64,000 nucleotides of DNA, from the NCBI GenBank assembly GCA_035578155.1, contig JAPWDM010000023.1:1550001-1614000 (forward strand), read 5' to 3'. This DNA is from Brachynemurus nebulosus. Taxonomy: Eukaryota; Arthropoda; Insecta; Neuroptera; Myrmeleontidae. The number at the start of each line of letters is the position of its first letter. Within the stretch, counting starts at the first letter, position 1. Below the pieces are notes generated by a model. That model saw nothing but the letters and a program-made list of their open reading frames with translations, ran no database searches and was not told the DNA's origin. Below are positions 1 through 13,375 of this stretch, one piece after another. The translations under genes were made by a program, and so were the position numbers.

Positions 1-883
1 GGTTCATGGCACGAACAAACATATATAAAAGAAGCTGCAATAAGAATCAAATCGATCGGATGATTTGCCTTCGAGTTATAACTCCAGCAAATTTGAAAAA
101 TGTAGTTTGTCTTTACCTTACCTTTTAGTTTTAATCACTGAGAATTTTTACAAAAATTATTTACGATGTACTCGCTATAACGGTCATAGTAAAACTAGAT
201 GAGTCGTTTAAATGTGCCAGGTTATAGCTGCTCCACAACATGTGACTGGCAGTCACGTCCAGAAACTCCCGAACTATCAACCTTCATACATTAACCTCAA
301 AGTTAACAATGAAAATCAGAATCCGTTCTTCAGATGGCTGTAACTCAAAAACTATTTGAGATATGCACTTGAAATTTTAGTATGTTATTTTTAAAGGTAT
401 AGACTATCGAAACATGCAAAAAAAAAATGTTCCAATTTTTTCAAAATGTCACACTAGTGGTCCCCCTTAAATAATAAAATTGTTTCTGAGTAATCATCAT
501 TTTTACATTATGTATCACAAATGTTCATTTTGTTGAATTTGCGTAAATCGAACGATAAATAAATTGTAAATTACCATTCTTTATTGAAATTTTTCAAATA
601 ATATGTAAATTTATTTCAAATGTCGGTACTCGCTATGTAAAGTATCTATCAAGCTAATGAATTCAAACTGAATTTATTCCAATAGATGTTGATAATATTT
701 CCATTATTAACAAGAGAACTATTTTAAATATTTATTAGATATCAATAAATTAAATTTTTATTTACATAAATCATATTACCCATTGATTTTTATTTGATAG
801 CAAGTTAATATTTCAATAATACCTACATAAATCTTTTATAATATTAAATTTGGCATTTCAGTCTCTCACTAGCATACTTTCAA
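1..883. other. AT-rich non-coding sequence
   Basis: I see no gene, terminal inverted repeat or tandem array here. The sequence is AT-rich and lacks open frames of any length. It probably lies inside the first coding intron of the slowpoke gene, whose first coding exon lies far to the right on the minus strand; that placement is inference. Confidence 0.5.
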
Positions 884-1579
884 TTGTTCTTTTTAAGAAA
901 AAATAAAAAACACCGTGAGCAGCGGAGCCCCATCACGGAAGTCGAATTTTTCCTTTCATCTTCGGTATTGAATGTCTACAAGCGAAATGTAATTGAAAGT
1001 CCACAAGCGATTTGCCATTTTGGTGGTTTCAAAACTGATGATGAAGGTCCGGTTGATCAGGGCTTTAAAAAAAGGTTTTAAGTTTTTAAGGGCTGAATCT
1101 CAGTAAAATTCAATTTTGTACCGATAACAGTTAGCAGGGGAAAAGCCAACACAATTCGTACGAGGGCATTCCTACCAATGCTTATCCGCCAATTGCCTTT
1201 GTGTTTTATTTTTAAATATTAAAAAAGAAGGAACTTAAATAGTAAACTGGAAGGCTTTTATGAAGATATTTTTCCTTTCCAAAAAAATCCAAAATTTCTA
1301 TTTTATAAATAATAAAAATCCAAAATTCCTAATTTATAAATAAACAGTGACTTTAATAAAATTTTTAAATTACTTAATATGTACGTATTTCATTTGTCAT
1401 AAAAGTAAGTTCACTTTTTTTTAAATTTTTTTAAAATTACTATTCGCCTACTTGTATTTAGAATAAAAATAATGCATTTAAAACACATTTAACAATAGCA
1501 TTCAAATCCGATGTAAAAATGGGAGAAGTGGGGGGAAAAGTAATGTGGACTCCCTAAAAGGTACTAGCTGGATACTAAC

Positions 1580-2120
1580 TGAATACACGTACAAAATTTC
1601 AGCCCTCTAGGTTTCCTTACAGAGTCTCTAGACGTGTTAGAAAGCAAGCAAAAAAATTAAGGAAATACTGGAGTAAAAATCGTGGGGGTAAGGGTTAAAA
1701 GTTGAAACCTCCAAAAAGCAGTGGCTGGCTATTAACTTAACCTGTACACAAAATTTAAGCCCTCTAGGTTTATTTGGGGAGATTTTGACCCGAACGAAAC
1801 TGTCAAAAAACAAGAAAAATCATGTTCTTTTTGGTATAAAAATGGTGGGGGTAAGGGTTAAAAGTCGAGACCCCCAAAAGGCACCCCCTTGATACTAACT
1901 CAATCCCAATACAAAATTTCAGCCTTCTAGGTTTATTTGGGTGACCTGTGCGAGTGGTACAAACTTCGAAAACGTCGAAAAAGCATGAAATTGTAGCTTA
2001 AAAATGAGGGGGGTGGAGGTAAAATATTAAAACCTCCAAAAAGCATAACCTAGGTACGAACTTTATCAACACACCAAATTTCAACCCTCTACGTTAATTC
2101 TGGGGGGCTGGTGGCGTGTT
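1580..2120 (+). repeat. Diverged ~163-bp tandem units
   Basis: The phrase CAAAATTTCAGCCCTCTAGG or close variants recurs near 1583, 1748, 1911 and 2073, a period of 162-165 bp. Each unit also carries a G-rich piece (GGGGGTAAGGGTTAAAAGT-like) followed by ACCTCCAAAAAGCA-like sequence. The same units are seen in reverse in the right copy (about 11520-12790). Confidence 0.7.
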
Positions 2121-2409
2121 AGATCCAGCTAAAATCGCTTTTCCCCCTGTACTCCCTCCAAATCATCCTAGGAAGCTGAATTTTGGATATGTTGTAGATA
2201 ATTCACCGAAACATTATTTCCAATCAGTTTGGAAAAGTTTTATTGTTTTGCCGCCCCCACCACCCCCTTAAAGGTTGGGTCGGATCAAAAAATTTCCCAA
2301 AATTTGACCCCACTTTAATAGTATGAGGTGCCTCGAAAATGAGCCCCATTTACCAAATTTCATCTCTTAACTTCCATAGGGGAGCCCAACACAAATTAAA
2401 AGGTGGCGG

Positions 2410-2411
<2 letters not shown>

Positions 2412-2465
<54 letters not shown>
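2412..2465. repeat. (TA)n microsatellite
   Basis: An uninterrupted AT dinucleotide run of about 54 bp, at the same relative place as the TA tract in the right copy of this repeat family (9923-10032). Confidence 0.97.
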
Positions 2466-2469
<4 letters not shown>

Positions 2470-2662
2470 CATTTTTTTTCTACATATTCGTGTTCTACGG
2501 GTCCGAAAACGGATAGCGCCCCTACTCTCGCCTCTCGCCGTTCTTGTCGTATAGACTGTATAAGTCTAATTTTTTCAAGGAAAAATCGACTAAAAAACGT
2601 TCGAAGGCATATTTTTGTTCAACTTATCACAACTTTTGTCGTCACTTTTTGCTTTTCATATA

Positions 2663-3263
2663 CACACACCGGCATAATTAGCGGAACATAAAAAAAATAT
2701 AAAAAAATATAGAATCCTATTTATTAAACAAAGTTGGCTGTTTTTTTTTTCATTTTCACTTAAAATAATATTGAAGTAATGAATCAATTGACTTTTCATA
2801 GAATTGTTCTTATTCATTATTGATGCAAATCTTTTTAAGAGGTCTGTCACTTTCGAACTCAAATGCCGTTTCTTCTCAATGTAGTCGAGCTTCAGACTGT
2901 CGTAATTAAAGAAGGGCAAAGACTGCCTCAGGAGATTATAGATAACATCATTCTGAGTATAGTAAGACGAAGGGAAGCTTTGACAAGAGCACGGGAGAAA
3001 CCACGCGGTATTAAAACGCTGTGTTTCATTTTCTATTTGTTAAATAATCTTTAACTTAAATGATTCTTAGACGACATAAGATTCCAAAAAGTTGGCATTT
3101 CATATGGTTAATTGCTTTCGCTAACAAAAATAAAGGTATATCAACTTGTGAACTTAATAATTTTAAGTGAATAATTAAATAAGACTAATAGTTTCTTAAA
3201 ATTAAATGGTTTGTTTGATTTTTAGAGATATTTTGTATGTTCCGCTAATTATGCCGGTGTGTG
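2663..3263 (+). mobile_element. Tc1-like element, internally deleted
   Basis: The ends are near-perfect inverted repeats beginning CACACACCGGCATAATTAGC, each flanked by the dinucleotide TA (2661-2662 and 3264-3265), the Tc1/mariner target site. Around 2900-3010 on the plus strand a short frame reads LPQEIIDNIILSIVRRREAL, which resembles the conserved C-terminal end of Tc1 transposases (family knowledge). The catalytic region is missing, so this 601-bp copy is a dead deletion derivative. Confidence 0.82.
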
Positions 3264-3348
3264 TAGATAAATTGCTTCCAAATTGCAAATATTTTACAAG
3301 ATTTTGATAAGTGAAATATTGAAATAAAATTTTTTTTGCTTATATATA

Positions 3349-3727
3349 CAGTCGACTCCCGTTAATTCGAAACTCGAGGGAATCTTAAAATATTACGAAT
3401 TATAGAGAGGTTAGAATTATCGCAGATAACAATTTTAATTTTTTAAGCATTATCGATGAATGAACATGAACTTTTCTCAAAATGTACTTACAATCTTTCT
3501 GTCTCTTTCTCTCTGCAACTTCGAATTGTCGCGTGTTTGACGTCGATGAGTTCGAATTAACGCGTGATTTTGTTATCTAGCAATGATTTTTTCGTTCGAA
3601 TTACCAGGTGTATAAAAATCTATTGTTTTAGTTCGAAATATAAAGAGATTTTGAAGGGAACTCGTGATACCTTTGAATTATAGAGAATTTCGAATTATCG
3701 AAGGTTTGAATTAACGAGAGTCTACTG
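3349..3727. mobile_element. pogo/Tc1-like MITE
   Basis: Inverted ends CAGTCGACTCCCGTTAATTC on the left and, reversed, CAGTAGACTCTCGTTAATTC on the right, flanked by TA on both sides (3347-3348 and 3728-3729). The body is 379 bp, rich in GAATTA motifs and has no coding capacity. TA flanks and CAGT ends fit pogo-type Tc1/mariner MITEs. Confidence 0.8.
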
Positions 3728-6394
3728 TAATTAATTAAATAATTGCGTTTCTGGTGGAGTAGTTACTGATCTCAAGGGAGTAATTTAGGAGCAATTTAGC
3801 CATATGAAAAACAAGAAGATTTTTCAAGTTTTGGTGGCAATTTCGGTCCTATCTTCGACTGTCTTACGTTTTTTTACATTTTTCTATTTTTTTTAATTTC
3901 ATCTTGTTTCAGATTTTTGTATTTTTTTTAATTTTCTATTTTATTTCAATTTTTTTAGCGTTACGAATATAAAGACGCAAACACATGATTCAGGGAGGCT
4001 TCAAAGACTATAAATAGACTCCAAGCACACTTTGATTCAAAACTTAAATATTATATTTAAAAAACATTACTTTATATTATTATATAATTAAATAAATTAA
4101 CGTGTAACTGGTTAAAACCAGTTTTTAAAATTTTTAATGAGACGCTACGTTTCCTAAAAGTTTGCCAAACTCACTTTGGAAACCAAATAGGTATAATTTT
4201 TGTAATCTTCGTATTCTAAACATCTCTTATGTCTCTTGTTTAATTTTTTTTAAAATTTTCATTGGCATATGTTCAATATCGTATTTAAAATCTAATGTAT
4301 GAAAAAAATACTTAAAGTACTATTTGATCAAGGACAGTTTTAAATTGATATTTTTTTAAATACTATCGCAGCCGCAAAATGTTATTGGCAGCGCTGTTTG
4401 CCATTGTTATCTATACCTATATATACGACGTCACTTTAACATCCAGCATAATTTCAAAATTTACTTTTAAGGTTAAATTGTCATCAAATGGTGGAATGCA
4501 ATTAATTTTTACTGATTTCATATTCTATCAAAACAAAAAAAAAAAAAAATATTGGCTTCCTAAACCTCATATTCTCATAATTAACGTTGAAAACCTTTTC
4601 CATTTATAAGTCTACAGTTTTATTCTACTTATGATATGCTTTGTTGGCAGTCACTGAAAATGCGAGCCACACTGGAAACAGCAAACATTTGACAACAACT
4701 CATCAAAATTTCACTGCAATAAACTATGTGAAATACACACATTTGTAGAAACGACTCGAGAACCACCTATTGTAAAATGGTTGTACTAATTCAGAAACCT
4801 TCGTTGGCGTGCGCACAACAACTTAACAAAGTTCCATCGCAATCGGATATAGAGAAACACATATAGGACAAACAAAGAAACATTCAGATATGAGGTTTTA
4901 ATCTCAATTTATATGCAAGAAATATTTAGAAAATTGTAGGGTGTAAATTTTACACAATAACCGGAATATCGCTAAATCTACCTATGAAGTTGCGTCAGAA
5001 AGCTATGGAAATGATATTTCAGAACTTTGACATCTAACGTATGTCGTCTTATTGAAATTTTAGAATTTATCATGCACATTATTCCTTGATCAGCTAATAC
5101 TTATATTATGTAGAAACGCAACATTAATTTCTTATTATTATTTATATACCTATATAATATAATTTACACAACATTTATAATGTTATCAAAATAATTAAAT
5201 TGTAAAAAAATCAAAGGTAAACAAAATTAATGTATCTATCTTGAAAATATAAAAAATAAATTGAAACAAAAAAATTTTCAGTGAAGTAGTTAAAACGTAG
5301 AACAAGGCGATTCCAATTAAAATATTTAACACTTGCGCCTAATTAATCGCACTTTAACTAATGGAAAGAAATTGTTAATTGTTTTGATTATTGCAATAAC
5401 AATTAAATGAAAGCATAATAAAACTTAATTATTTTAAGTTTGAAATAATCAACAGAAAATAAAAATTTTTAACTAGTTTTAATAAAACTTACATATTTTT
5501 CAATTTATATTATTAATTAGCAGAATTATGTAATAAATTAACCCTTAAATGTATAGTGTTGAAAATTTGCAACACAACTTTTTTTTTATTGTAATAGCCA
5601 TAATATTTAGTTTCTTACTGTGGCAATTGTCACAGTTTCAAAAATAAAAGTGGTATTTTGCAAAGTAAAGTATTTGTTTATTATTTACAGATATGGAATA
5701 CCATAAAGTAACGCTCAAATCTATTAATATTATTTAGTTTCTTAGCTTAATACACAGTGTATTGCAATTCTACAACTGTATTAAATATATTTAACTATTT
5801 TTTCTTCACAGATGACAGTAAAATATTACAATACCTATAGTATTATAATCGTTACTGCCATCTTGGATAAAATACACAATTTTCATGCCTAAAGTTTTTA
5901 ATCATTTTTTAAGATTAAATTAGTGAATATTATGGTTTTTTGTTTTTATAAAAGGTACGTACAGGTAGGTAAATATGATAATGTTATTTTTTTTAACAAT
6001 ATAAAACAACAAATGCCTGGCACTACAAATTTTCAACGAACCTTTTTTCCTTAATAAAAACCTTAAACATGAATGAGGATTTTTTTTATTTTTCCCGTTA
6101 TATGTAGAGCTTGTTTTATCGAAATACAATTGTTTCCCCCATTTTTAAAAAATCATGCATTTGAGGGTTAACATTTTAACAACAGCTCAATTTAAAACAC
6201 GCGCACGAAAGAATTTCATAGTTAAATTTATTCGCAATTTTTCGGGAAATTGTCAGGAAAAAGAAATACCTAAAATTGTAAAAACTTAATCCACAAATCA
6301 TAAAACTACACGTGGTTTCAATACAATGTTATGGGAATTATTTAAGTATAGATACTGCTTGTATATCGATCACAAAGTGGCATGGCAATCCGCC

Positions 6395-6397
<3 letters not shown>
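3728..6397. other. Non-coding AT-rich stretch
   Basis: About 2.7 kb with no gene or clear mobile-element ends. There are homopolymer runs and short low-complexity open frames only. Probably intronic (see slowpoke). Confidence 0.5.

Positions 6398-6467
<70 letters not shown>
6398..6467. repeat. (TA)n microsatellite
   Basis: About 70 bp of pure TA dinucleotides. Open frames translating as alternating Ile-Tyr across it are artefacts. Confidence 0.97.
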
Positions 6468-6468
<1 letters not shown>

Positions 6469-6954
6469 TTCGTTTATCAATTTAAATTATACCAGTAATA
6501 AAAATAATATCAGCAGTTTATTTCAATAGTAAATATAATAACCATATTAAATTTGCACAATATAAATATAATATAATAGGAGATTTACTAAATATTTTTC
6601 TATAATATTATAAAATGTAGGATAAACTACTCAATAGATAACGCGCTTATTTTAATAATAAAAATCGCAACAAAAAAATATTCAGAAACTTCATAAATAG
6701 CTATAAAAAGTAGAGTTCACTACAGGTTGTAGAAGAACTTTTTTTTTTATATGGTAAGTCGAAACCTTATCGAATTCACTAGAAATTGTTTTTCTAGCAG
6801 AAACTACTGACGTTATACAAATTTGAAATATGTAATAAATCCAATAGCCTGATTCGCTGAGACAGTCGGTGCCACGTTAGAACAAGTTATGACTTATAGG
6901 TCAATTTCCAGAGCGGAAAGAGTGAGGTCGTGTTTACCGTTTCTGTTTCGGATC

Positions 6955-7375
6955 ATGGATATCGAACAACGTATTAACATTAGATTTTGTTTTAAGTTGC
7001 AAAAAAGTGTCAAAGAAGGCCATGAAATGTTAAAATCAGTGTATGGCGATAATGTGGCGTAACTTTGAATACGGTTTACAAGTGATATGACCGATTCAAA
7101 ACCGGAAATGGGTCGGTTGAAAACAATCAGCGGTCGGGACTTGACTCGACCTCAAAAAAAGTTCCGAGTTCGTTCCAAGCGCAAAGACTGTAAACTCCAA
7201 ATAATATAAGGGCTTACTATAACGTTTTTAAAACAATGTACGAAGAAAGAGACCAGAAAAATGGATTAATGGCTTTCTACTTCATCATGACAATGCGCCA
7301 TTTCATACCTCGCCTTTAATCCACGAGTTTTTGACACATATCCGGCTTATTCTCCAGATTTAGACACGTTTAAAT
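6955..7375 (+). pseudogene. Mariner transposase remnant
   Basis: A frame from 6955 reads MDIEQRINIRFCFKLQKSVK, followed by HEMLKSVYGDNV and a stop near 7060, matching the N-terminal helix-turn-helix region of mariner transposases. Some 200 bp on, a second frame holds LLHHDNAPFHTS, around the second catalytic Asp, and after a frameshift PAYSPDL, the usual downstream motif before the third acidic residue. The middle of the protein is missing or scrambled. I did not identify the terminal repeats. Confidence 0.85.
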
Positions 7376-8067
7376 TTAAGAGTAACACTTAAGAATACTA
7401 TCAGTTTACAGGAACTTTAGTAATTTGGGAAAACCACAAGTATCGTAATCTAAAATATAAATTTTTTGAAAGAAATAACACATTTAGAAATGTATGTCAG
7501 AATATCTCTTATAATTAATGCCAAAATCTTTTAATTAGGATATGTTTTCTTGTTACTGATTATAGCAGGAACTTCCTGTACATTTTAACTACATATTTAA
7601 AATTATTTTAAATACTGCTTATGGCACAATTTCACAAATGAAGTGTTTTTTATGTAAATCAACGTTGGACAAGTTCCAAAAAAAAAAAAAAAAATGTTAA
7701 TCTAAACTTGTTTAATTTTGCTATTATAGTTTATTACTCTGAAACCATCTTCTATTGTCGAGGATACCTCGACAAAAGTAAGTTGATGCAAAATTGAAAT
7801 AATTTTGTAACGGACTGTATCGCAGTAAACTATAGGAAATATAAAGATACTTACGATAACCTTTAATCGTAAATAGTTTTCGTATAAACAATTTCTATTC
7901 TATTATTGCAAACTTATGTATAAAATGTATCTGTTCTGTGAATGTATCATAGTTTTAAATCATTTAATTATGTCTTGCCCGTATATAAATACACAAAGTA
8001 GTTATACAGGGTGTACCAAAGACATACAAGCCTAAATAATTGAAAGTATAAAAACTATTCTTAATTA
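7376..8067. other. Non-coding AT-rich stretch
   Basis: No gene or element end recognised. It contains an A15-type homopolymer near 7678 and the short inverted piece GAGGATACCTCGACAAAAG near 7759. Confidence 0.4.
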
Positions 8068-8818
8068 GGGTAAAAGCCCCGATTGTGGAACACTATTTTT
8101 AGGTATTTCATCAAACTTGCTTATAAAAATTAATAAATGAATTAAACACCCATTTTTTTTCTTAATAAGCATGAAACCAAGTTTTTTTAATCCAATGAAT
8201 ATGTTTTTAAGAAAATATAACCCAAAAATTTTGATTTATTAATGTTTTGTTTTATAATTTGTTGACATCTATAAAAAAAACGGACAGAATATATTAACAC
8301 CCTTTAAAAAATCAGCACATTGACACCTAAAAAAGAACACGTATGTACGAACATGAGATACATCACATACATATTTTTCCATCTTTTCACTCTATGACAT
8401 AGAGTGACATCTAGTAGTAAATAGAATGTCAAATTAAAAAATATAGAATGGTTTAAATATTCGATAAAATAAACGACCAAAATCACAGAATATACCAAAA
8501 TACTATATTTTGTTTCGCCATCTATGTATTTTGGTAAAGTTCTAATCAATTCTAAACTAACCATAAACTAACTTATCAAAATGGCGACAATTTTTCATTA
8601 TTAATAAAATTTTGCAACTTTAAATCAATATTTTTTTATTTATCAATTGACGATACGCTCCGAAATAAAAAAAATATTAAAAATTTTACGATTTTAAAGC
8701 AGTAAGTAAATATTTTAGACTCAGAAAGAAATTAAAACTATTTATAATATAAATTTTTAGTTATTTTACGTACATGATTTTAGTTAAATACATAGGTTAT
8801 ATGTGTACTGAAAGAAAT

Positions 8819-8916
<98 letters not shown>

Positions 8917-9298
8917 TACATTTAAACCGAATAAAAAGATGATTTAGCTCTTATAATCTCTTAACTGGACTAATAAAAATTATTTGTATAGTTTTATTGC
9001 GCTAACTTCGAAAATTAACTGGAAAATGTTGAAATTTATAAGGCATGTGTTTCTATAAATAAGCATTGATCAAACGCAAAAGAGACAAATTCAGCAAAAA
9101 CTGTTTAATATATATATATGTATTTCTTTAATTAAGTAAAGAAACATTAAATCTGAGATGAATTTAAATTGAAAAACAATCATTCTATTAATAATAATTT
9201 TTGTTATAAGACGTTTCTTTCAGAAATAACTTTATTAAGATATAAATGTCAAAACTGTTTTTCTATTGGATCGCGTTCCACAAACGGGGCTTTTACCC
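8068..9298. mobile_element. TIR element with TA flanks, non-autonomous
   Basis: The ends are inverted copies of GGGTAAAAGCCCC followed by TTGTGGAAC/TTTGTGGAAC-like sequence, with TA immediately outside both ends. Length is 1231 bp. It holds a 90-bp TA tract (8824-8913) and no transposase frame. The TA target suggests the Tc1/mariner group, but I cannot assign the family. Confidence 0.7.
8824..8913. repeat. (TA)n microsatellite
   Basis: About 90 bp of TA dinucleotides inside the TIR element that ends at 9298. Confidence 0.97.
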
Positions 9299-9842
9299 TA
9301 TTGTAAAAATAGAAAAAATCTCTTCAAAATTCATCATTCTATCATTTATATCCGATTTTTGCGACACTTGAAAATTTTCGTTAATTTGTGACGCCATTAA
9401 ATTAAAAATATACTTTTTTCTGAACCAAACTTTATAAGTGTCTTCAATTAGGGCGAATGATTGAATTAGATTAATTTGGTTGTGAACTTTTCATTTTTAC
9501 TATCAAAATAACGAAATTCCTTTTAGAAATATGATTGATTCTACACAAATCTTTTTTCTAGTGATCCTACATCTCTAATTTTCCTAAAAATGAAACGAAC
9601 GACTTCGAAAACCTATCTTTTCCCTTCAAATTTCACTTTTCTTCTATTCACGGTTTTTAAGGTATTAAAATGTTTAAATAAACTTGATGACGTCAGCAAA
9701 TTAAAAATTTCCTTTTTTTAAATCAAACTTTATGGAAGTAATTTGAATTAGAGTGAATGACTAAATTAGAATAATTTAGGTGTGATCTTTCAATTTTTTA
9801 GTCGAATTTTTCAAAAGCACAAATTAGACTAATACAGCCTAC
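9299..9842. other. Non-coding AT-rich stretch
   Basis: No gene seen. It contains two similar phrases of the type GAATGATTGAATTAGATTAATTT (around 9455 and 9753), also echoed near 24000, suggesting old dispersed repeat fragments. Confidence 0.4.
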
Positions 9843-9917
9843 ACGATAAGAAACGGGACAAGGCGAGAGTAGAGGCACTATCCGTTTTCGGACCCGTAGA
9901 ATACGATTTTGAAGAAA

Positions 9918-10034
<117 letters not shown>

Positions 10035-10127
10035 TATCGTGTCCGTATAGCGCGTGTTCAGAGAGCGAACATAATTATGGTGCAATAAAAATAAACTAAC
10101 CAGATGTACAAATATACATTGATAATA

Positions 10128-11381
10128 CAGTGCCGTCCCAAAAATGATATTGTCATTCTATGATTTTCAATTTGTTAACAAAATTTAAATTTTGAATGAA
10201 AATTCTAGTTTGAACTGAATAACTAATAATTTACTTATATTTAATAGCCTTATACTGACTTTAGTTGTATTTTAATGTCTAATTTTCAATATTAGCTCGT
10301 ACAGCCAGAGGAACAGCGATTTTAAGGATTTACCTATATAACATTTATAAATTCAGAGATTATTGCCTAAATTTGAAATATAAAATAAATTATTCTGCAT
10401 CGATTTCAATTAAAAAAAAATATATACTTTTCCGGAAACATTTACAGGAAAAATTTCATTTTAAAGTCATCATTAACTTAATGCTATTTTCATCAGAAGT
10501 GTCCAAATAATGTATTGCCAGTTTTGGTTTATAATTTTATCCAAATCATGGCCCGACGAGAGGGTGGGGTAGCCGGGGTTGCAGCCCAGGGACACGGGCT
10601 GGAAGAAGAGGCCCGTAGCGGTCAACAGAGGCCCAAGAAAAAGTAAAATCAGCTTTTTTTTACTCAGCGTTTTTTTTGGGGGGGAGAAATTTTTATGAAC
10701 TGTGCCCCTTTTCTTGGGGCCAGTCATTTCTCTCCACGGCCCTACTACTGACAATGAAATAAATCTGCGATAATCACTCATCGAGCAAAATACATATTTA
10801 CCTATTAAATTATATTGGTGAGTAGTAAACATATATTTTCAGCACAAACTACATTTGTCAAAATCAAAATAATTACCTTATTACTTTATTTTTTAAGCTT
10901 AAAAAATCTCAGATCGTACATAGTAACTAAAAATCAGTTTTTCAATTATATATCTTTGAGGAAACATTACGAATTTTTCAATTTTCTTTCAAATTTAGAC
11001 ACTTCCGGTGAAAATAGCATTAAGTTAATGGTGACTTTAAGACGAAATTTTTCCTGTAAATGTTTCCGGGAATTTTTTAATTGAAATCGCTGCAGAACAA
11101 TTTATTTTATATTTCAAATTTAGGCAATAATCTCTGAATTTATTAATGTTATATAGGTAAATCCTTAAAATCGCTGTTCCTCTGGCTGTACGAGCTAATA
11201 TTGAAAATTAGACGTTAAAATACAACTAAAGTTTACATGGTCAGTATAAAGCTATTAAATATAAGTAAATTATTAGCTATTCAGTTAGTAAAATAACAAA
11301 CTAGGATTTTCATTCAAAATTTAAATTTTGTTAACAAATTGAAAATCACAGAATGAAAATATCATTTTTGGGACGGCACTG
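10128..11381. mobile_element. Tc1/mariner-type foldback element with ~380-bp arms
   Basis: The ends are inverted copies of CAGTGCCGTCCCAAAAATGA, each flanked by TA (10126-10127 and 11382-11383). The inverted arms run on for about 380 bp (10128-10505 against 10998-11381) with scattered mismatches and one indel. The loop (about 10506-10997) is far more GC-rich than its surroundings and carries CCC/GGG runs. No transposase is encoded. It interrupts the right copy of the long inverted repeat: the AGCTGAAATTTGGTAAGTGG sequence just outside it matches the reverse complement of 2339-2370. Confidence 0.88.
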
Positions 11382-11809
11382 TATAGCTGAAATTTGGTAA
11401 GTGGGGCTCATTCCAATACACAATAATAATATAAAAGTGGGGTCACATTTTGGATCCGACCCAATCTTCAAGGGGGTGGTGGGGGGAGGGGGCAACAAAA
11501 CAATAAAACTTATCCAAACTTTAGTAGGGGGTTGAAATTTTGTATGTTGATAGAGTCCGTACCTATAGGGTGTGCTTTTTGGACGTTTTAATATTGTACC
11601 CCCACGCCCACCATTTTTAAGCTACAATTTCATGCTTTTTCGACGTTTTCGAAGTTTGTGTCACGCGTACAGGTCATCCAAATAAACCTAGAGAGCTGAA
11701 ATTTTGCATTCGGATTGAGCTGGTATCAAGGGTGTGCCTTTTGGGAGTCTCAACTTTTAACTCTTACACCCACCATTTTTATACCAAAAAATTTGGGGGC
11801 CAGGTCTAC

Positions 11810-12509
11810 CCACACTGTCAACTTCCCATTGGGTGTCCTTAAAGACTAGAGACTACTGTACATAAATAATTCTTTTTCCATTTCAGGCGACTCCTCCCCT
11901 GGGCCCCGATAGAGGCTTTGCCTCTTGCAACATACCGGGAGCTTCGCCTTCTGTACCTAAGGATGGGGGCTTCACTCTTATCAAACAAATGATAACATCG
12001 AGACAAAATATATTTTGGCAGAAAACTAATTTTTTCAAGTTTCTTATTTTGTTTTTTTTTTTTTCTGTTATTTTTTTTCTTTTTTTTTTTTTTTTAATTT
12101 TGTAATAAAATACTGGCGTTTTTAACATCAAGGAAGGTTCTTAGGCCATTATATAATAATGTTATGGTTAATGTTATCCATATAATCTATGTTATCTTAA
12201 TAAAGTTAATAAAGTTAATTCCGTTTTTTTACCACAAAAAACAAATCGCTAATCCGAATTTGCTGAAAACTTTATCCGGTCTTCACTTTTTGATTACACA
12301 TCTAATGAAATTAATCCGGAGTTGATATCATTTGTTCTCGAGATATGCGAGACGAAAAAAAATTCACGAACGAACGAACTAACGAACGCACACACAGACA
12401 TCACGCTAAAAACGATGGATTCGGATTCTAGTGACCTTGAAACGTGTAGATATGTCAAAATTAGGGATTCGTAAAATCGGATCCATTACAATATCTTCCT
12501 ATGGGAAGT
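11810..12509. mobile_element. Insertion with AACTTCCCAT ends inside the right inverted-repeat copy
   Basis: The tandem-unit sequence present without a break in the left copy is interrupted here. The ends are inverted copies of AACTTCCCAT followed by TGGG or AGG. The body includes a GC-rich piece (about 11885-11975), a pyrimidine tract, and near 12370-12400 a run of CGAACGAACGAAC-type repeats with CACACAGACATCAC. I cannot classify it. Boundaries are approximate. Confidence 0.5.
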
Positions 12510-13375
12510 TAAAAAACATGATTTTTCTTGTCTTTTAGCAGTTTTGTCAAGGTCAAAATCTTCCCAAATAAACCTAGAGGGCTGAAATTTTGTGTATAGG
12601 TTAAGTTAATAGTCATCCACTGCTTGTTGGAGGTTTCAACTTTTAACCCTTACGTCCATGATTTTTACGCCAATATTTCCTTTTTTTGCTTTCTTTCTAA
12701 CACGCCTAAAAACTTTCTAAGTAAACCTAGAGGGCTGAAATTTTGTACATGTATTGAGTTAGTATCCAATTAGTGCCTATTAGGGGTCCCATATTACCTT
12801 GCCCCCCACTTCTCCCATTTTCACATCGGAATTCAATGGTATTTTTATATGTGTTTAAAATGATTTATTTTCATACTAATATTATACAAGTAGGCACAGT
12901 AAATTTAAAAGAAAAAAAAGTGAACCAACTTTTATAATAAATGTAATAAATACTGTAATTTAAAAAATATTATTAAAGTCTTTTTTTATTTATAAAATAT
13001 GAATTTTAGATTTTTTGGAAAGAAAAATTTCTTCATAAAGGCCTTCCAATTCACTATTTAAGGTCTTTCTTTAATATTTAAAAATAAAACACAAAGGCTA
13101 TTGGCGGATAAGCATGGATAGGAATGCTCTCGTACGAATTGTGTTGGTTTTTTCCTGCTATGGGCAAAAAATTGAAATTTACTGAGATTCAGCCCTTAAA
13201 AACTTAAAATCTTTTTTAAAGCCCCGAATAGCCGGACACTCATCATCAGTTTTGAAACCACCAAAATGACAAATCGCTTATAGACTTTCAATCACATTTA
13301 GATATCTTGAAGATACCGAAGATGAAGGGAAAAATTCGACTTCCGTGATGGAGCCCCGCTGCTCACGACGTTTTA

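Larger units (their letters stand above)
884..2560 (+). repeat. Left copy of a long inverted repeat family (non-autonomous element)
   Basis: This stretch reappears in reverse orientation in 9843-13375. Shared blocks include the one around GTGAGCAGCGGAGCCCCAT (917), the block ending in AAGGGCTGAATCTCAGT (about 1086-1103), and the terminal block with GGGTCCGAAAACGGATAGCG (from about 2498) next to a TA tract. There is no transposase frame in either copy. The middle (1580-2120) is built of diverged tandem units of about 163 bp. The outer boundaries are approximate and I did not find a convincing target duplication. Confidence 0.75.

Noticed and set aside
10473..10832. 119-codon minus-strand frame
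   Set aside because: It lies across the loop and arm of a foldback transposon; Lys and Pro rich with no family match.
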